Below, in pieces: positions 52,554-62,182 of a stretch of DNA of 64,000 nt. Position 1 is the first letter of the stretch, and each line of letters begins with the position of its first letter. The position numbers and the translations under genes were made by a program. The notes beneath the pieces are model-generated. The model was not told where the DNA came from and made no database searches. It worked only from the letters and a program-made list of their open reading frames with translations. Source of the stretch: Bog-366 sp963722555 (GTDB lineage: Bacteria > Acidobacteriota > Terriglobia > UBA7540); contig CAVRNQ010000006.1 in the NCBI GenBank assembly GCA_963722555.1, positions 1,364,001 through 1,428,000 on the forward strand. The letters are read 5' to 3'.

Positions 52554-54745
52554 AAAACGACGAAGCGGAATCGCAATCCATCTATGCGGAATCCCTGGCG
52601 GCGGACTTCTCCGAAATGCCCGCTGCACCCGCGCCGGGGCTTCCCCTCGACCGCCGGCAATTCCTCGAATTGCTGGGCGGCGGTATTCTCATTTCCGTCT
52701 CCTCACGGTATCTGGAGGCCATTCCGCAGCGTGAAGGCGGGCGCGGTCCTGGACAGCATCTGCCGGAGGATTTCAATGCGTTCCTGAAAATCGGCGAAGA
52801 CGGCCGCGTGACCGGCTACACGGGCAAAATCGAAATGGGCCAGGGAGTAATAACTTCGCTCGCCCAAATGCTGGCCGAGGAACTGAGCGTTCCGCTGGAA
52901 TCCGTGGACATGGTGATGGGCGATACGGACCTCTGCCCCTGGGACATGGGCACCTTCGGCTCCATGTCCACGCGCTTTTTCGGCCCGGCGTTGCGAGCCG
53001 CCGCTGCCGAAGCCAAGGTTGTGCTCATTGAACTGGCTGCCGAGAAACTACAGCTCGCCAAGGACCGGCTGAGGGCCCAGGCCGGCGTGGTTTACGAGGA
53101 AGCCGGACAGAAGAAAGTGACGTACGCCGCGCTCGCCAAAGGGCAGAAGATCCTGCGGCATGTGAAAGGCACGGCTGGGATGAATCCGAGCCAATTCACC
53201 ATCATCGGGAAGCCCACCCTAAGGAAGGATGCCCTCGAGAAGGTTACCGGCAAGGCCAAATTCGCAGGTGACATCCGCGAACCAGGCATGTTGTATGCGC
53301 GCATCCTGAGGCCGCCGGCCCACGGTGCGAAAATCACGCAGGTCGATGTTTCCGCTGCCCGAGCCATCCCCGGCGTCCAGGTGGTCCAAGACGGCGACTT
53401 GGTTGCAGTCCTCCATGAGGTCCCGGACGTGGCGGACCAGGCCATAGCCAGCATCAAGGCCCAGTATGAACGGGCTGCTGCGAACGTGGGTGACAAGACA
53501 ATTTTCGATCACTTGCTCAAAATGGCGCCGCACGGCGAGACGGTTGCACAGGGAGGAGATCTCGCAGAAGGGCAAGGCGCGGCAACGCAGGTCACGGAGC
53601 AGACGTATCTGAACAGTTATGTGGCCCACGCCGCCATCGAGACGCACACGGCCCTGGCAAAAATCGAGGGGGGCAAGGTGACCATCTGTGCGTCCACCCA
53701 GACACCTTTTGCGCTCAAGGAGGAGGCCGCATCCTTGCTGAGCGTCCCCGCGCAAAATGTGCGCGTGATCGTGCCCTTCGTGGGTGGCGGCTTTGGGGGC
53801 AAGAGCGCCAGCCAACAGGCCCTCGAGGCCGCGCGCCTCGCCAAGCTCACCGGGAAGCCGGTCCAGGTCGTGCGAACTCGCGCGGAGGAATTCTTCTATG
53901 ACACGTTCCGCCCGGCCGCGGTCGTTAAGATCAAGGCGGGAATCACCGGCGCAGGGTTGATTGCTTTCTGGGACTATGGAGTCTATTTCGCGGGAGAAAG
54001 AGGGGCACAACACTTTTACAACATTCCGCACCATCGAACCATCGCCTACAGCTCCGGCTGGAACGGCGGCCCGGGCGTCCATCCGTTTGCCACGGGAGCC
54101 TGGCGCGCGCCCGGCAACAATACAAACACCTTTGCCCGGGAGTCGCACATTGATGCCCTGGCCGTCCAGGCAGGCGCCGATCCCGTCGAGTTCCGATTGC
54201 GCAATTTGAAAGATGAGCGCATGCGGCGCGTCTTGCAGACCGCGGCCGAGAAGTTCGGATGGACACCCGCGAAGGCGCCGAGTGGCCGCGGTTACGGCGT
54301 GGCGTGCGGCATAGATGCCGGCAGTTACGTCGCGCACATCGCCGAAATTGCCGTGGACAAAGCAAGCGGCCACGTGCAAGTCAAGCGGGTAGTCTGCGCT
54401 CAGGACATGGGACTTTGCGTAAACCCCGAAGGCGCCAAGCTGCAGGTCGAAGGCGCCATCACCATGGGCCTCGGTTATGCCCTCACTGAAGAGGTTCAGT
54501 TCACGGGGGGCGAGATCCATAACCGCAACTTTGATTCCTATGAATTGCCCCGTTTTTCGTGGGCGCCCGAAATCGAAACGGTCATCATCGACGCGCCACA
54601 GTCGCCCGCGCAAGGTGGGGGAGAGCCGGCCATCATCTGCATGGGCGGACTCCTTGCGAATGCAGTGTTCGACGCCACCGGCGCCCGGCTGCTGCAACTA
54701 CCGATGACGCCCGAGCGGGTCAAAGCCGCGATGTCCAAGCTGTAG
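52550..54745 (+). CDS. Molybdenum hydroxylase large subunit, Tat-exported (IorB-like)
   Basis: 731 residues. Tat signal DRRQFLELLGGGILISVSS. Molybdopterin motifs: MGQGVITSLAQMLAEEL near residue 95, FVGGGFGGKSASQQALEA, AWRAPGNNTNTF and the late GLCVNPEGAKLQVEGAITMGLGYALTEEV. Heterodimers of this type hydroxylate aromatic or aldehyde substrates and pass electrons to a membrane acceptor, because the FAD subunit is missing. Substrate unknown. Confidence 0.9.
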   Translation: MKNDEAESQSIYAESLAADFSEMPAAPAPGLPLDRRQFLELLGGGILISVSSRYLEAIPQREGGRGPGQHLPEDFNAFLKIGEDGRVTGYTGKIEMGQGVITSLAQMLAEELSVPLESVDMVMGDTDLCPWDMGTFGSMSTRFFGPALRAAAAEAKVVLIELAAEKLQLAKDRLRAQAGVVYEEAGQKKVTYAALAKGQKILRHVKGTAGMNPSQFTIIGKPTLRKDALEKVTGKAKFAGDIREPGMLYARILRPPAHGAKITQVDVSAARAIPGVQVVQDGDLVAVLHEVPDVADQAIASIKAQYERAAANVGDKTIFDHLLKMAPHGETVAQGGDLAEGQGAATQVTEQTYLNSYVAHAAIETHTALAKIEGGKVTICASTQTPFALKEEAASLLSVPAQNVRVIVPFVGGGFGGKSASQQALEAARLAKLTGKPVQVVRTRAEEFFYDTFRPAAVVKIKAGITGAGLIAFWDYGVYFAGERGAQHFYNIPHHRTIAYSSGWNGGPGVHPFATGAWRAPGNNTNTFARESHIDALAVQAGADPVEFRLRNLKDERMRRVLQTAAEKFGWTPAKAPSGRGYGVACGIDAGSYVAHIAEIAVDKASGHVQVKRVVCAQDMGLCVNPEGAKLQVEGAITMGLGYALTEEVQFTGGEIHNRNFDSYELPRFSWAPEIETVIIDAPQSPAQGGGEPAIICMGGLLANAVFDATGARLLQLPMTPERVKAAMSKL

Positions 54746-54863
54746 CGGCCATCCTGGCTGTGCCGGCCAGACCTTCACGGGCAGGACGCCCGTGCTACAT
54801 TAGGGGGGGATGCCCGTGGTCCGCCCCCTACGGCCTTATCCAATCTGCTTTTGCGAGGTGAAC

Positions 54864-56204
54864 ATGGCACAGAACGAACTCCATAACTGCGATCGTCGAT
54901 CATTCCTCAGCAAGTCGTTGGCCGCCGGAGCGGCGGTTTCGGCGTTTACGATCCTCAAGCCCGAACTGGTTCGGGGCGCGGGAAAGGAGCGATTGAGGGC
55001 CGGACTGGTGGGCTGTGGTGGGCGCGGCACCGGAGCGGCTGCGGACCTCCTCGCTGCCGATCCGCACGTCGAACTCGTGGCCATGGGAGACATCTTCGAT
55101 GACAAGCTGAAGGACTCTCTGGCCAATTTGCGCGATCCCAAATTTCTCGCGGATGAGAGCCCGAAGAACGCCGCCGCCTTCACAGGCCAGCCCCTGGCTG
55201 AACTGGTGGAATCGATTCGGAAGCGCGTCACGGTCGATCCCGAGCATTGCTACGTCGGGTTCGACGCCTACCGCAAGGTGATCGCCTCAGAACTGGACGT
55301 CGTGCTGCTCTGCACGCCTCCCGGCCACCGGCCCGCGCACTTCGAGGCCGCCGTCAACGGCGGCAGGCACATCTTCACCGAGAAGCCGATCTCGACGGAT
55401 GCGGTGGGAGCGCGCCGCTATATAGCTGCTGCCCAGAAGGCTCGGGACATGAAGCTGACCGTGGTCGCCGGCACGCAGCGCCGCTCCCAAAGGGAGAGCA
55501 TCGAAACCGTGCAGAAGATCCATGACGGCGCCATCGGCGAGGTCGTGGCCCTGAGCGCGAATTATCTCAGCGGACCGGTCCTGCACGTTGACCACCGTGA
55601 CCCCGCTTGGGGGGACATGGAGTGGCAGCACCGCGGCTGGTACTCGTTCGTCTGGATCTGCGGGGATCAGATGGTGGAGCAGCACATCCATACCATCGAC
55701 TTCTGCAATTGGGTCATGGGCGCTCATCCCATCAGTGTGGTGGCCTCCGGGGGAGCGGCGTGGCGGCCACGTGAGGAACTATACGGAAATATTTACGACC
55801 ACCTCACCGCCGATTTCACCTACCCCAACGGCGTGCATATGCACAGCGCCTGCCGCCAATATCCCAAAGGCGGCTATCGCAAGGTGTGGGCCAGCGTGGT
55901 GGGTTCCAAGGGACTGAGCGATGGGACGGACATGGGCTCCAAAGGTCTGGACCCGCAGGTGCAGGAGCACGCCAGACTGGTGGCCAGCATTCGCGGCGAC
56001 GGTCCGTACGCGAATGAAGGATTGCAGGTGGCCGAAAGCACGCTGACCTGCATCATGGCGCGCGAAGCAGCGTACTCCGGCCTGGAAATCACCTGGGACC
56101 AGATCATGGCTTCGCAACAGGACCTTCAACCCAAGGCGTTCGATTACAAACTGCCCATGGATGTGCCGCCCGTCCCGGTGCCCGGCCAGTACAAGTTCGT
56201 GTGA
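54864..56204 (+). CDS. Gfo/Idh/MocA oxidoreductase, Tat-exported (second)
   Basis: 446 residues from ATG 54864 after GCGAGGTG. Twin-arginine signal NCDRRSFLSKSLAAGAAVSAF. NAD-binding AGLVGCGGRGTG; conserved EKP in HIFTEKPISTDAVG; catalytic-side QHIHTIDFCNWVMG. Longer than cytosolic members, as in exported ones. Close partner of the TIM-barrel gene at 57484 and the aldolase at 56527, suggesting a periplasmic sugar or cyclitol oxidation module. Confidence 0.9.
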   Translation: MAQNELHNCDRRSFLSKSLAAGAAVSAFTILKPELVRGAGKERLRAGLVGCGGRGTGAAADLLAADPHVELVAMGDIFDDKLKDSLANLRDPKFLADESPKNAAAFTGQPLAELVESIRKRVTVDPEHCYVGFDAYRKVIASELDVVLLCTPPGHRPAHFEAAVNGGRHIFTEKPISTDAVGARRYIAAAQKARDMKLTVVAGTQRRSQRESIETVQKIHDGAIGEVVALSANYLSGPVLHVDHRDPAWGDMEWQHRGWYSFVWICGDQMVEQHIHTIDFCNWVMGAHPISVVASGGAAWRPREELYGNIYDHLTADFTYPNGVHMHSACRQYPKGGYRKVWASVVGSKGLSDGTDMGSKGLDPQVQEHARLVASIRGDGPYANEGLQVAESTLTCIMAREAAYSGLEITWDQIMASQQDLQPKAFDYKLPMDVPPVPVPGQYKFV

Positions 56205-56364
56205 TGAGGGCCGCTCGTGTGAACAGGTAGCGCGGGGCCGCCAGTGGCCTGAGCCAGAAGTTCGCCGACAAAGTTTCCACCTTGCGGGCGATGGTTCCAC
56301 AGCCCCGTCAGGGGCGCGAGATCGTATCCCAGGGTTTCCATTGACCCGCCGCGCGGGCGTAACA

Positions 56365-56502
56365 CGCTGCGGAAAAACCCTCACACTGTCATCCTGAGGA
56401 GGCGAAGCCGACGAAGGACCTCTGTATTTGCTTGAAAATTTAAATGCAAGGGTCCTTCGCTTCGCTCAGGATGACAGCATCGGGGCGTTTTTCCGCAGCC
56501 TG
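56365..56502. repeat. Palindromic TGTCATYCTGAG element, intergenic copy
   Basis: CGCTGCGGAAAAAC at the left, GTTTTTCCGCAGCCTG at the right, with TGTCATCCTGAGGAGGCGAAG and CTTCGCTCAGGATGACA inside. It is nearly the reverse complement of the inner element at 7533-7672. It lies just before the HpcH/HpaI aldolase gene and creates a false upstream start for it. The preceding 160 bp (56205-56364) show nothing recognisable. Confidence 0.85.
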
Positions 56503-56526
56503 GTAAGCCCTGGAGGAGAGAACCCT

Positions 56527-57348
56527 ATGCCAGATTCAGATGCAGGCCCGCAAGGCGCCTGGGAAAACCCCGTCAGGAAATCGCTCCGCGAAGGAAATCC
56601 GGTATTTGGAGTCACCCTGACCGTGGCGAGCGCCGAGACCGCCGCACAGGCGGCGAACCTGGGGTTTGACTTCTTGTGGATCGAGATGGAGCACAGCCCC
56701 ATCACCCTCGAAACCCTCCGCAACATGGTATTGGCTACGCGCGGGCTCAAGGCCCTGCCTTTTGCCCGGGTTCCCGTCAACGAGATTTGGACCGCGAAGC
56801 GCGTGCTCGATGCCGGCGTGTTGGGCGTTATATTCCCTTTCACCAGCACGCCCGAGTTAGCTCGCCAAGCAGTGGCGGCGTGCAAATACCCGCCCCATGG
56901 CCGGCGCGGCTCCGGGCCAGGACTCGCATCGTTCCGTTGGCCGGCTCCGGAGGGCTACCATGACTTTGCCGACCGTAATGTCATGGTCGTGATTATTATC
57001 GAGGAAGCACGGGCCGTGGAGGAGATCGACGCGATCGCCGCCACCCCAGGCGTTGACGTCATCTTTGTGGGCACCAGCGACCTCTCGTTCTCGCTGGGAT
57101 GCCGCGGCCAGCAGGATCATCCCAAGCTGGAAGCAGCACTCGAAAAGATCGTGACGGCCGGCAAGGCCCATGACAAGTTTCTAGGCCTGCCGACCGCAGA
57201 TCCCGCCCAAATAAAGAAGCGGTTTGAGCAAGGCTTCCGATTCTTTCAGACCGCGACGGAGCTCGGCTTGATGGCCCGCGGGGCACGACAGCTTCTGGAA
57301 CCCCTTGGTAGGGCTGTCGTGGAACCCGCAAGAAAGGCACTGTACTGA
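56527..57348 (+). CDS. HpcH/HpaI-type aldolase
   Basis: 273 residues from ATG 56527 after CTGGAGGAGAG; the apparent upstream start at 56428 translates the palindromic repeat. FGVTLTVASAETAAQAANLGFDFLWIEMEHSP contains the conserved Glu/His of the family; VARVPVNE-like FARVPVNEIWTAKRVLDAGVLGVIFPF and GTSDLSFSLG follow. Metal-dependent cleavage of keto-acids to pyruvate and an aldehyde. Likely part of the sugar module around it. Confidence 0.88.
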   Translation: MPDSDAGPQGAWENPVRKSLREGNPVFGVTLTVASAETAAQAANLGFDFLWIEMEHSPITLETLRNMVLATRGLKALPFARVPVNEIWTAKRVLDAGVLGVIFPFTSTPELARQAVAACKYPPHGRRGSGPGLASFRWPAPEGYHDFADRNVMVVIIIEEARAVEEIDAIAATPGVDVIFVGTSDLSFSLGCRGQQDHPKLEAALEKIVTAGKAHDKFLGLPTADPAQIKKRFEQGFRFFQTATELGLMARGARQLLEPLGRAVVEPARKALY

Positions 57349-57483
57349 GCGTCTGGAGTCGAGGCGCGCTGGTCTTCGGATGGCCGTGCGAGCCTACTCG
57401 TCAGCGGAGGGTAAGATGGCTATGCCGCAGCGGCAATGCAGGGCCAGGATGGGCCGCCACGAAGTCGCCAGCCACGCCCCGGC

Positions 57484-58326
57484 TCAGCCATGCAGCTTGC
57501 GAAACAACTCGAGACAGCGCCGGACAGTTTCCATTTCAGAGTACTCGCTGCCTTCCTGTTCGATCAAGTAGTACTCGATTCCCCCGGTGCTTTCGGCCGC
57601 AGCGAAGATTTTCTTCCAAGGCGCCGACCCCTCACCAGTCAGCACCTTATAGCCTGTCGCAGGAGACCAATCCTTGACGTGGATCGAGCGAATGCGCCCG
57701 GGATTCCGGTTGATCCAGGCGACGGGGTCGTTCCCTGTTGCCACGCACGTTCCGACATCAAGCTGCAATAGAATGCTTTTATCCAACGTCGCAGCCAGCA
57801 ATTCTATCGGCTTTTGTCCCTCAACCAGGTTCCACTCCAGATCATGGTTGTGATAGCCGGCATGCAGGCCCTGGCCCTGCAGCGTGTCGTTAGCCTTGTT
57901 CAGTGTCTCCGCCACGCGCTTCCAGTCATCCAGCGTGCTGACCTTGCCGGGGTGAGCCAGCACGACATACCGTGTGCCGAGGATTCTGTTCAGGTCGATC
58001 GCTTTGCCAATGCCCTCCGGAGTGAATGACTGCAACCCGTTGTGCGTCGAGTAACACTGGATGGCCAAGTCATCCAGCTCGGCGCGGACCTGCTTGGCAT
58101 ATTCAGGTGTCCAAGCGTAGTAAGGCGCGAAGAACTCCACACACTGGTACCCCATCTTCGCCACGCCCCGGACGGTCCCCATCAGATCTTTCTTTAACTC
58201 GTCGCGAACCGAGTAGAGTTCAAGTCCCACAGGAATTTGTTTCAAGTCCGGCATCGCAGCCGCCAGCGGTGCCGCAGCCATAAAACCGAGGAACGAACGA
58301 CGTGAGAGAGTGTTAGAGATGTTCAT
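57484..58326 (-). CDS. Sugar phosphate isomerase/epimerase-like TIM barrel, Tat-exported
   Basis: 280 residues. Twin-arginine signal TLSRRSFLGFMAAAPLAAA. Xylose-isomerase-like barrel: GLELYSVRDELKKDL, the metal ligands in GYHNHDLEWN and QLDVGTCVATG, and VKDWSP. Exported relatives act on 3-keto sugars or as epimerases. It is convergent with the HpcH/HpaI gene and close to the second MocA gene. Confidence 0.85.
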   Translation of the reverse strand: MNISNTLSRRSFLGFMAAAPLAAAMPDLKQIPVGLELYSVRDELKKDLMGTVRGVAKMGYQCVEFFAPYYAWTPEYAKQVRAELDDLAIQCYSTHNGLQSFTPEGIGKAIDLNRILGTRYVVLAHPGKVSTLDDWKRVAETLNKANDTLQGQGLHAGYHNHDLEWNLVEGQKPIELLAATLDKSILLQLDVGTCVATGNDPVAWINRNPGRIRSIHVKDWSPATGYKVLTGEGSAPWKKIFAAAESTGGIEYYLIEQEGSEYSEMETVRRCLELFRKLHG

Positions 58327-58392
58327 AGTAGGCCTACCATATCACAACCGGGGGCCCTGGGCATACCGGCGCCCGATTCCGGCCCGGACTTT

Positions 58393-61300
58393 CTACAATG
58401 GGATGATGCGCCCGGTGTTAAACCCTTCCACCACGACCCGTGGCGCCTCGCCCCGCGTGTCAGCGTTCTCCAACTCAGTCCGGACAGTGCTCCGCTCCCC
58501 AGGCATCAAGGCAATGTAATTGTCGCTGTAGATTGCGGGAAGGATCCGGTCGCCACTCTTTTCCCGCACGGCCTTCAGGCGCACCATCAGGGCGGGCTGA
58601 TTCGAGGGGTTGTGCAACTCAGTCGTTAAGTGCCAGCGACTTCCCTGCTGCTCGGCGTGGGTTGCGGCTTCCAGATTGACTTTTGGCAACTGGCGAAGGG
58701 CGCGATAATTGCCCTCCTCCCTGCCCCGCAGATAGAAATTCGTCGAGACCGTGTCCGAGCCGCGTGCCAGAGAAAGCCTCAGGAAATGCAACGGGGTCAG
58801 TCCCGCCGGGTACTCCAGCTTGATACACGAGGTGGTGCTGTCTTCCGCGCTATCCAGGGATGTCGACTTTTCCCATTGCCTTGTCCCATCCAGGTTCAGC
58901 ACTTCGACTGCCGCAGTCAACCCGTGCACGTTGCCGCCGCTGTAGTTGACCACTTCGACAGTCTCGGTGGCAGGATTCCATTGGATGTGGAGCGGCTCAC
59001 TTCCCTTCTTGCACCCGAAATAGCCGGCCGTGGGTTCAAAATAATAGTCGTAGGTCTGCCAGACAAAGGAAGGCCAGCAAGGATGGCTCATCCACATCAG
59101 CAGTCCCATGCGGTGCGTGCTCTGCGCCTCGAACATGGCGCGATGGCCCTCGTAACAGAGGAATTGTGCGAGGGAAACCCATTCTTCCACGTTGCCGGCC
59201 CCGCCGTAGTTGCACTCAATCAGGCTCCTGAAACCCTCCCCGCCCTGCGCGCCCGCCAGGCAGAAATCGTGCAGACCCCAGGCGAGTCCCTGTGGCCAGA
59301 GCGCTGACTCCGGCATCATCGCGCGCACACTCTCCATGGGAGGTATATTCGGCAGGCCCATTTCACTGTGCAGTTTCGGGTCGGCGCCGAAAGTAAAGTA
59401 GAAACTCAAGGGCATAGCCATGTAAGGCCCATGCCCACTGACCACCCGATCCGCCGAACTGGAGATGTAGTGGAGGCCGGGGTGTTTCTCCGCCAATACT
59501 TTCTTAATGCCCTCGTCCAGGGGCTTGGGCGGGTCACCCTCGTTACGGCCGCAATAAAGGCCAATCGACGGATGGTTTCGAATCCGCAATACCAAGTCAT
59601 TCACATTGCGCATGAACAGGTCGTTGTCTTTCGGGTCGGGTCCATCCCAAGGGTTGGCCAGCCAGAAATCCTGCCAGACCATCACGCCCTGCCGGTCACA
59701 AGCGGCAAAGAACGCCTCATCGCCGATCTGCCCAACCCAGTTTCGAATCATTGTGAAGTTCATCTCGCGGTGATAGCGCACCGCGGTGTCATATTCGCGC
59801 GCACGATAGCGCAGCATGGACTCGCCAAAGCCCCAATTTCCCCCGCGCGCCACGAAACGCCGGCCGTTGATCCAGATCTTCAGAACACCACCCTCTTCGC
59901 TGTATGACATTTGCCGCACGCCCACCTGGAAGGCCTTTGAGTCTGACACCTTCTGCTCTGGTGTCTCAAAGCTCAGCTCCATCTTGTACAAGTTGGGCTC
60001 GCCGTATCCCGTTGGCCACCACAGCTTGGGATTCTGCAAACGCAAACCCGGCGTGCTCGCAGGGTCGAACTTCACCTTCTTCGTTGCGGAGCCATCCACC
60101 GTGACGCGCTGCCCGAACTCGAACTCCCCCAGCCGCCCGCGCAAGATCCCGCTTACGGGCTGGGCGGTGTGATTCACCAACTCCACTTCCACACTTACGT
60201 CGGCGCGCGACGTGTCCGGCAACGGCAGGGTGGTCGAGACGAAAGGATTCTCAAGGGTTACAGGCCCACTGAGCAGGAGCGAGACGTCACCCCAGATACC
60301 GGTATTGCGGCCGCGAATAGTGGGAATCCAATCCCATCCAATGGAGGCATGGTAGGTGGGATTATCCCCTCCGAGCGCGCCTCCATTCTGGCCCGCGCTC
60401 TGGAATGTCTTCTGCTTCACACTCCCGGGGGTAGCATTTTTCTCGACGCGGACAGCCAACGCGTTTACCCGGCCGGGGAGCAGGCGTCCCGTGACATCGA
60501 ACCGCCCGCGCATGAAACCGCCTTCGATGCGGCCGATTTTCTCGCCATTCAGGAACACCTCCGCCTTCCAGTTAATGCCCGCGAAATTCAGCCAGGCGCG
60601 CTGCCCCTCCGATAGGGCGGGCGCCGTGAACTCATTCCGGTACCAGAAATCCGCGTAGAAAAATGAATCGGAAATATGCAACTGATTTTCGCCGTAATTC
60701 GGATCCGGAATTGCCCCGACATTCAGATAGGAGGCCAGCACTGTGCCCGGCACGGTTGCTATGATCCAATCGTGGTCTGAAAATCCCACCCGGGAGAGCG
60801 TCGCGCCGTCCACGCTCACCAGCGAATCTCGTTGCAGGCGCCACGCGCCTCCCGTCAAGTCAAGCCCCCCGTCGGGCCGAGCGGCAGGCCCGGGCTTGGG
60901 TAGCGCCACCCATCCGCCGCGTCCGTAAACCTCCATCTCGCTCAGGATGTAGCCATCCGGTGAGGTGGGGCGCCGCATCAGGACGCGCACGTATCTCCCC
61001 TGGACGGGCTGTGCCAGCCGCATATCATCCGTGCTTCCGGTTGCGCCCGGCAGGGGTTGAACATCCTGCCAGATCTGCGCATCATGGGAAACCTGTAGCG
61101 AGCCCTCCCCAGGGCGCGCGAGCCAGGACAACACCACGCGATCGAATTCGCAACGCGAGCCCAAATCGACATACACCCACTCCTCACCCAGGCCCGCACT
61201 CATCCAGGCGCTGGTGAAACGGTGGGGCCCGCCAATTTCTACGCGCTGGCTATTATGGAAGAACTCCACCTCGGCTACCTGCCAAGACAGGTCAAACGCA

Positions 61301-62073
61301 AACGGCTGAGCGTGGGCAGCCCCTAGCGCAACTCGATAAAAGCGGCTGTGCGCTGCGGTGTGCAGAGGGATGGCGGGGTGAAACAGTTGCCCCTCTTGCG
61401 CAAAACCCGTTGGGTATCCGGCAACCGGCGCGGGCTGGGGATTCGTCACCTTCCCCACCTCTTCCCACTTGCGCCCATCCTCGGAGGCGGATACCGTGAT
61501 GCTCAGGTCCCGCGATTTTGCGCTGCGGGGCGCAACGAAGAGCACGTCCACACGATCGACCTCGGGCACGCGCGTTCCCCCGCCCAGTTGCACCTGCACC
61601 CACGGACCCGGACCCCGCAACTCCACAACGCTGGTCGCGTTGTGGTCCAGGAAGAATTCGCGCTCGGGCTTGGGCAACAGGCCACGCCAGCTCACCGAAG
61701 TTGCGACCCAGTCGGGGAGATGCGTGTCCTTGATCCCATCTGTAACCAGTTGGGCGGTCAGATTGTAATCATAGGAACTGGAATGGTACGCGGGCCGATG
61801 CAAGGCCAGGTTTCGATATGTCGACCCATCCGCCACCAGCACCGGTCCAAAATCCTCGCGCGGATCACCGGGGTAAACCCCTACCCCGCGCGTATACTCC
61901 GGACCCGCCGCCCGAGATTCTCCGCCCCGCTGGGGATCGCTCCGGGCATCAGGAAGCGCGCTGACATCAGCCGCGGACCCGCCTGGGCCCATGGCCATGG
62001 TCTGCAATTCGCCCAGCACGACACTCGCACCAGCCATCGTGCCCTTCAGAAAAACCCTTCTAGAAGTGGACAT
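58393..62073 (-). CDS. Large exported GH2-type glycosidase with discoidin domains
   Basis: 1226 residues from ATG 62073, set by AAGGAG 7 bp upstream. Twin-arginine signal STSRRVFLKGTMAGASVVLG. Two F5/8-type (discoidin) sugar-binding regions, about residues 90-300 and 300-390, precede a GH2 sandwich/barrel set. Acid/base is in GLYCGRNEGDPP and nucleophile in LHSEMGLPNIPP. This resembles exo-beta-mannosidase or glucosaminidase GH2 enzymes. It follows a second GH2 gene on the same strand. Substrate not determined. Confidence 0.85.
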   Translation of the reverse strand: MSTSRRVFLKGTMAGASVVLGELQTMAMGPGGSAADVSALPDARSDPQRGGESRAAGPEYTRGVGVYPGDPREDFGPVLVADGSTYRNLALHRPAYHSSSYDYNLTAQLVTDGIKDTHLPDWVATSVSWRGLLPKPEREFFLDHNATSVVELRGPGPWVQVQLGGGTRVPEVDRVDVLFVAPRSAKSRDLSITVSASEDGRKWEEVGKVTNPQPAPVAGYPTGFAQEGQLFHPAIPLHTAAHSRFYRVALGAAHAQPFAFDLSWQVAEVEFFHNSQRVEIGGPHRFTSAWMSAGLGEEWVYVDLGSRCEFDRVVLSWLARPGEGSLQVSHDAQIWQDVQPLPGATGSTDDMRLAQPVQGRYVRVLMRRPTSPDGYILSEMEVYGRGGWVALPKPGPAARPDGGLDLTGGAWRLQRDSLVSVDGATLSRVGFSDHDWIIATVPGTVLASYLNVGAIPDPNYGENQLHISDSFFYADFWYRNEFTAPALSEGQRAWLNFAGINWKAEVFLNGEKIGRIEGGFMRGRFDVTGRLLPGRVNALAVRVEKNATPGSVKQKTFQSAGQNGGALGGDNPTYHASIGWDWIPTIRGRNTGIWGDVSLLLSGPVTLENPFVSTTLPLPDTSRADVSVEVELVNHTAQPVSGILRGRLGEFEFGQRVTVDGSATKKVKFDPASTPGLRLQNPKLWWPTGYGEPNLYKMELSFETPEQKVSDSKAFQVGVRQMSYSEEGGVLKIWINGRRFVARGGNWGFGESMLRYRAREYDTAVRYHREMNFTMIRNWVGQIGDEAFFAACDRQGVMVWQDFWLANPWDGPDPKDNDLFMRNVNDLVLRIRNHPSIGLYCGRNEGDPPKPLDEGIKKVLAEKHPGLHYISSSADRVVSGHGPYMAMPLSFYFTFGADPKLHSEMGLPNIPPMESVRAMMPESALWPQGLAWGLHDFCLAGAQGGEGFRSLIECNYGGAGNVEEWVSLAQFLCYEGHRAMFEAQSTHRMGLLMWMSHPCWPSFVWQTYDYYFEPTAGYFGCKKGSEPLHIQWNPATETVEVVNYSGGNVHGLTAAVEVLNLDGTRQWEKSTSLDSAEDSTTSCIKLEYPAGLTPLHFLRLSLARGSDTVSTNFYLRGREEGNYRALRQLPKVNLEAATHAEQQGSRWHLTTELHNPSNQPALMVRLKAVREKSGDRILPAIYSDNYIALMPGERSTVRTELENADTRGEAPRVVVEGFNTGRIIPL

Positions 62074-62182
62074 GGGATTTCTCCTTGCGGCCGTCGGGCT
62101 CACGAGGCAGCCCCCCTGGCCATGGGGATGGTTTGAGCGGGATCCCGGCTGCCTGAGGTGATGTCCCGCGCGCGCCGTGGCG

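Noticed and set aside
53219..54697. 492-residue minus-strand frame
   Set aside because: Antisense to the molybdenum hydroxylase large subunit, which shows the full motif set.
56428..56526. Upstream start extending the HpcH/HpaI aldolase by 33 residues
   Set aside because: The extra residues translate the palindromic repeat, and a strong ribosome site precedes the ATG at 56527.
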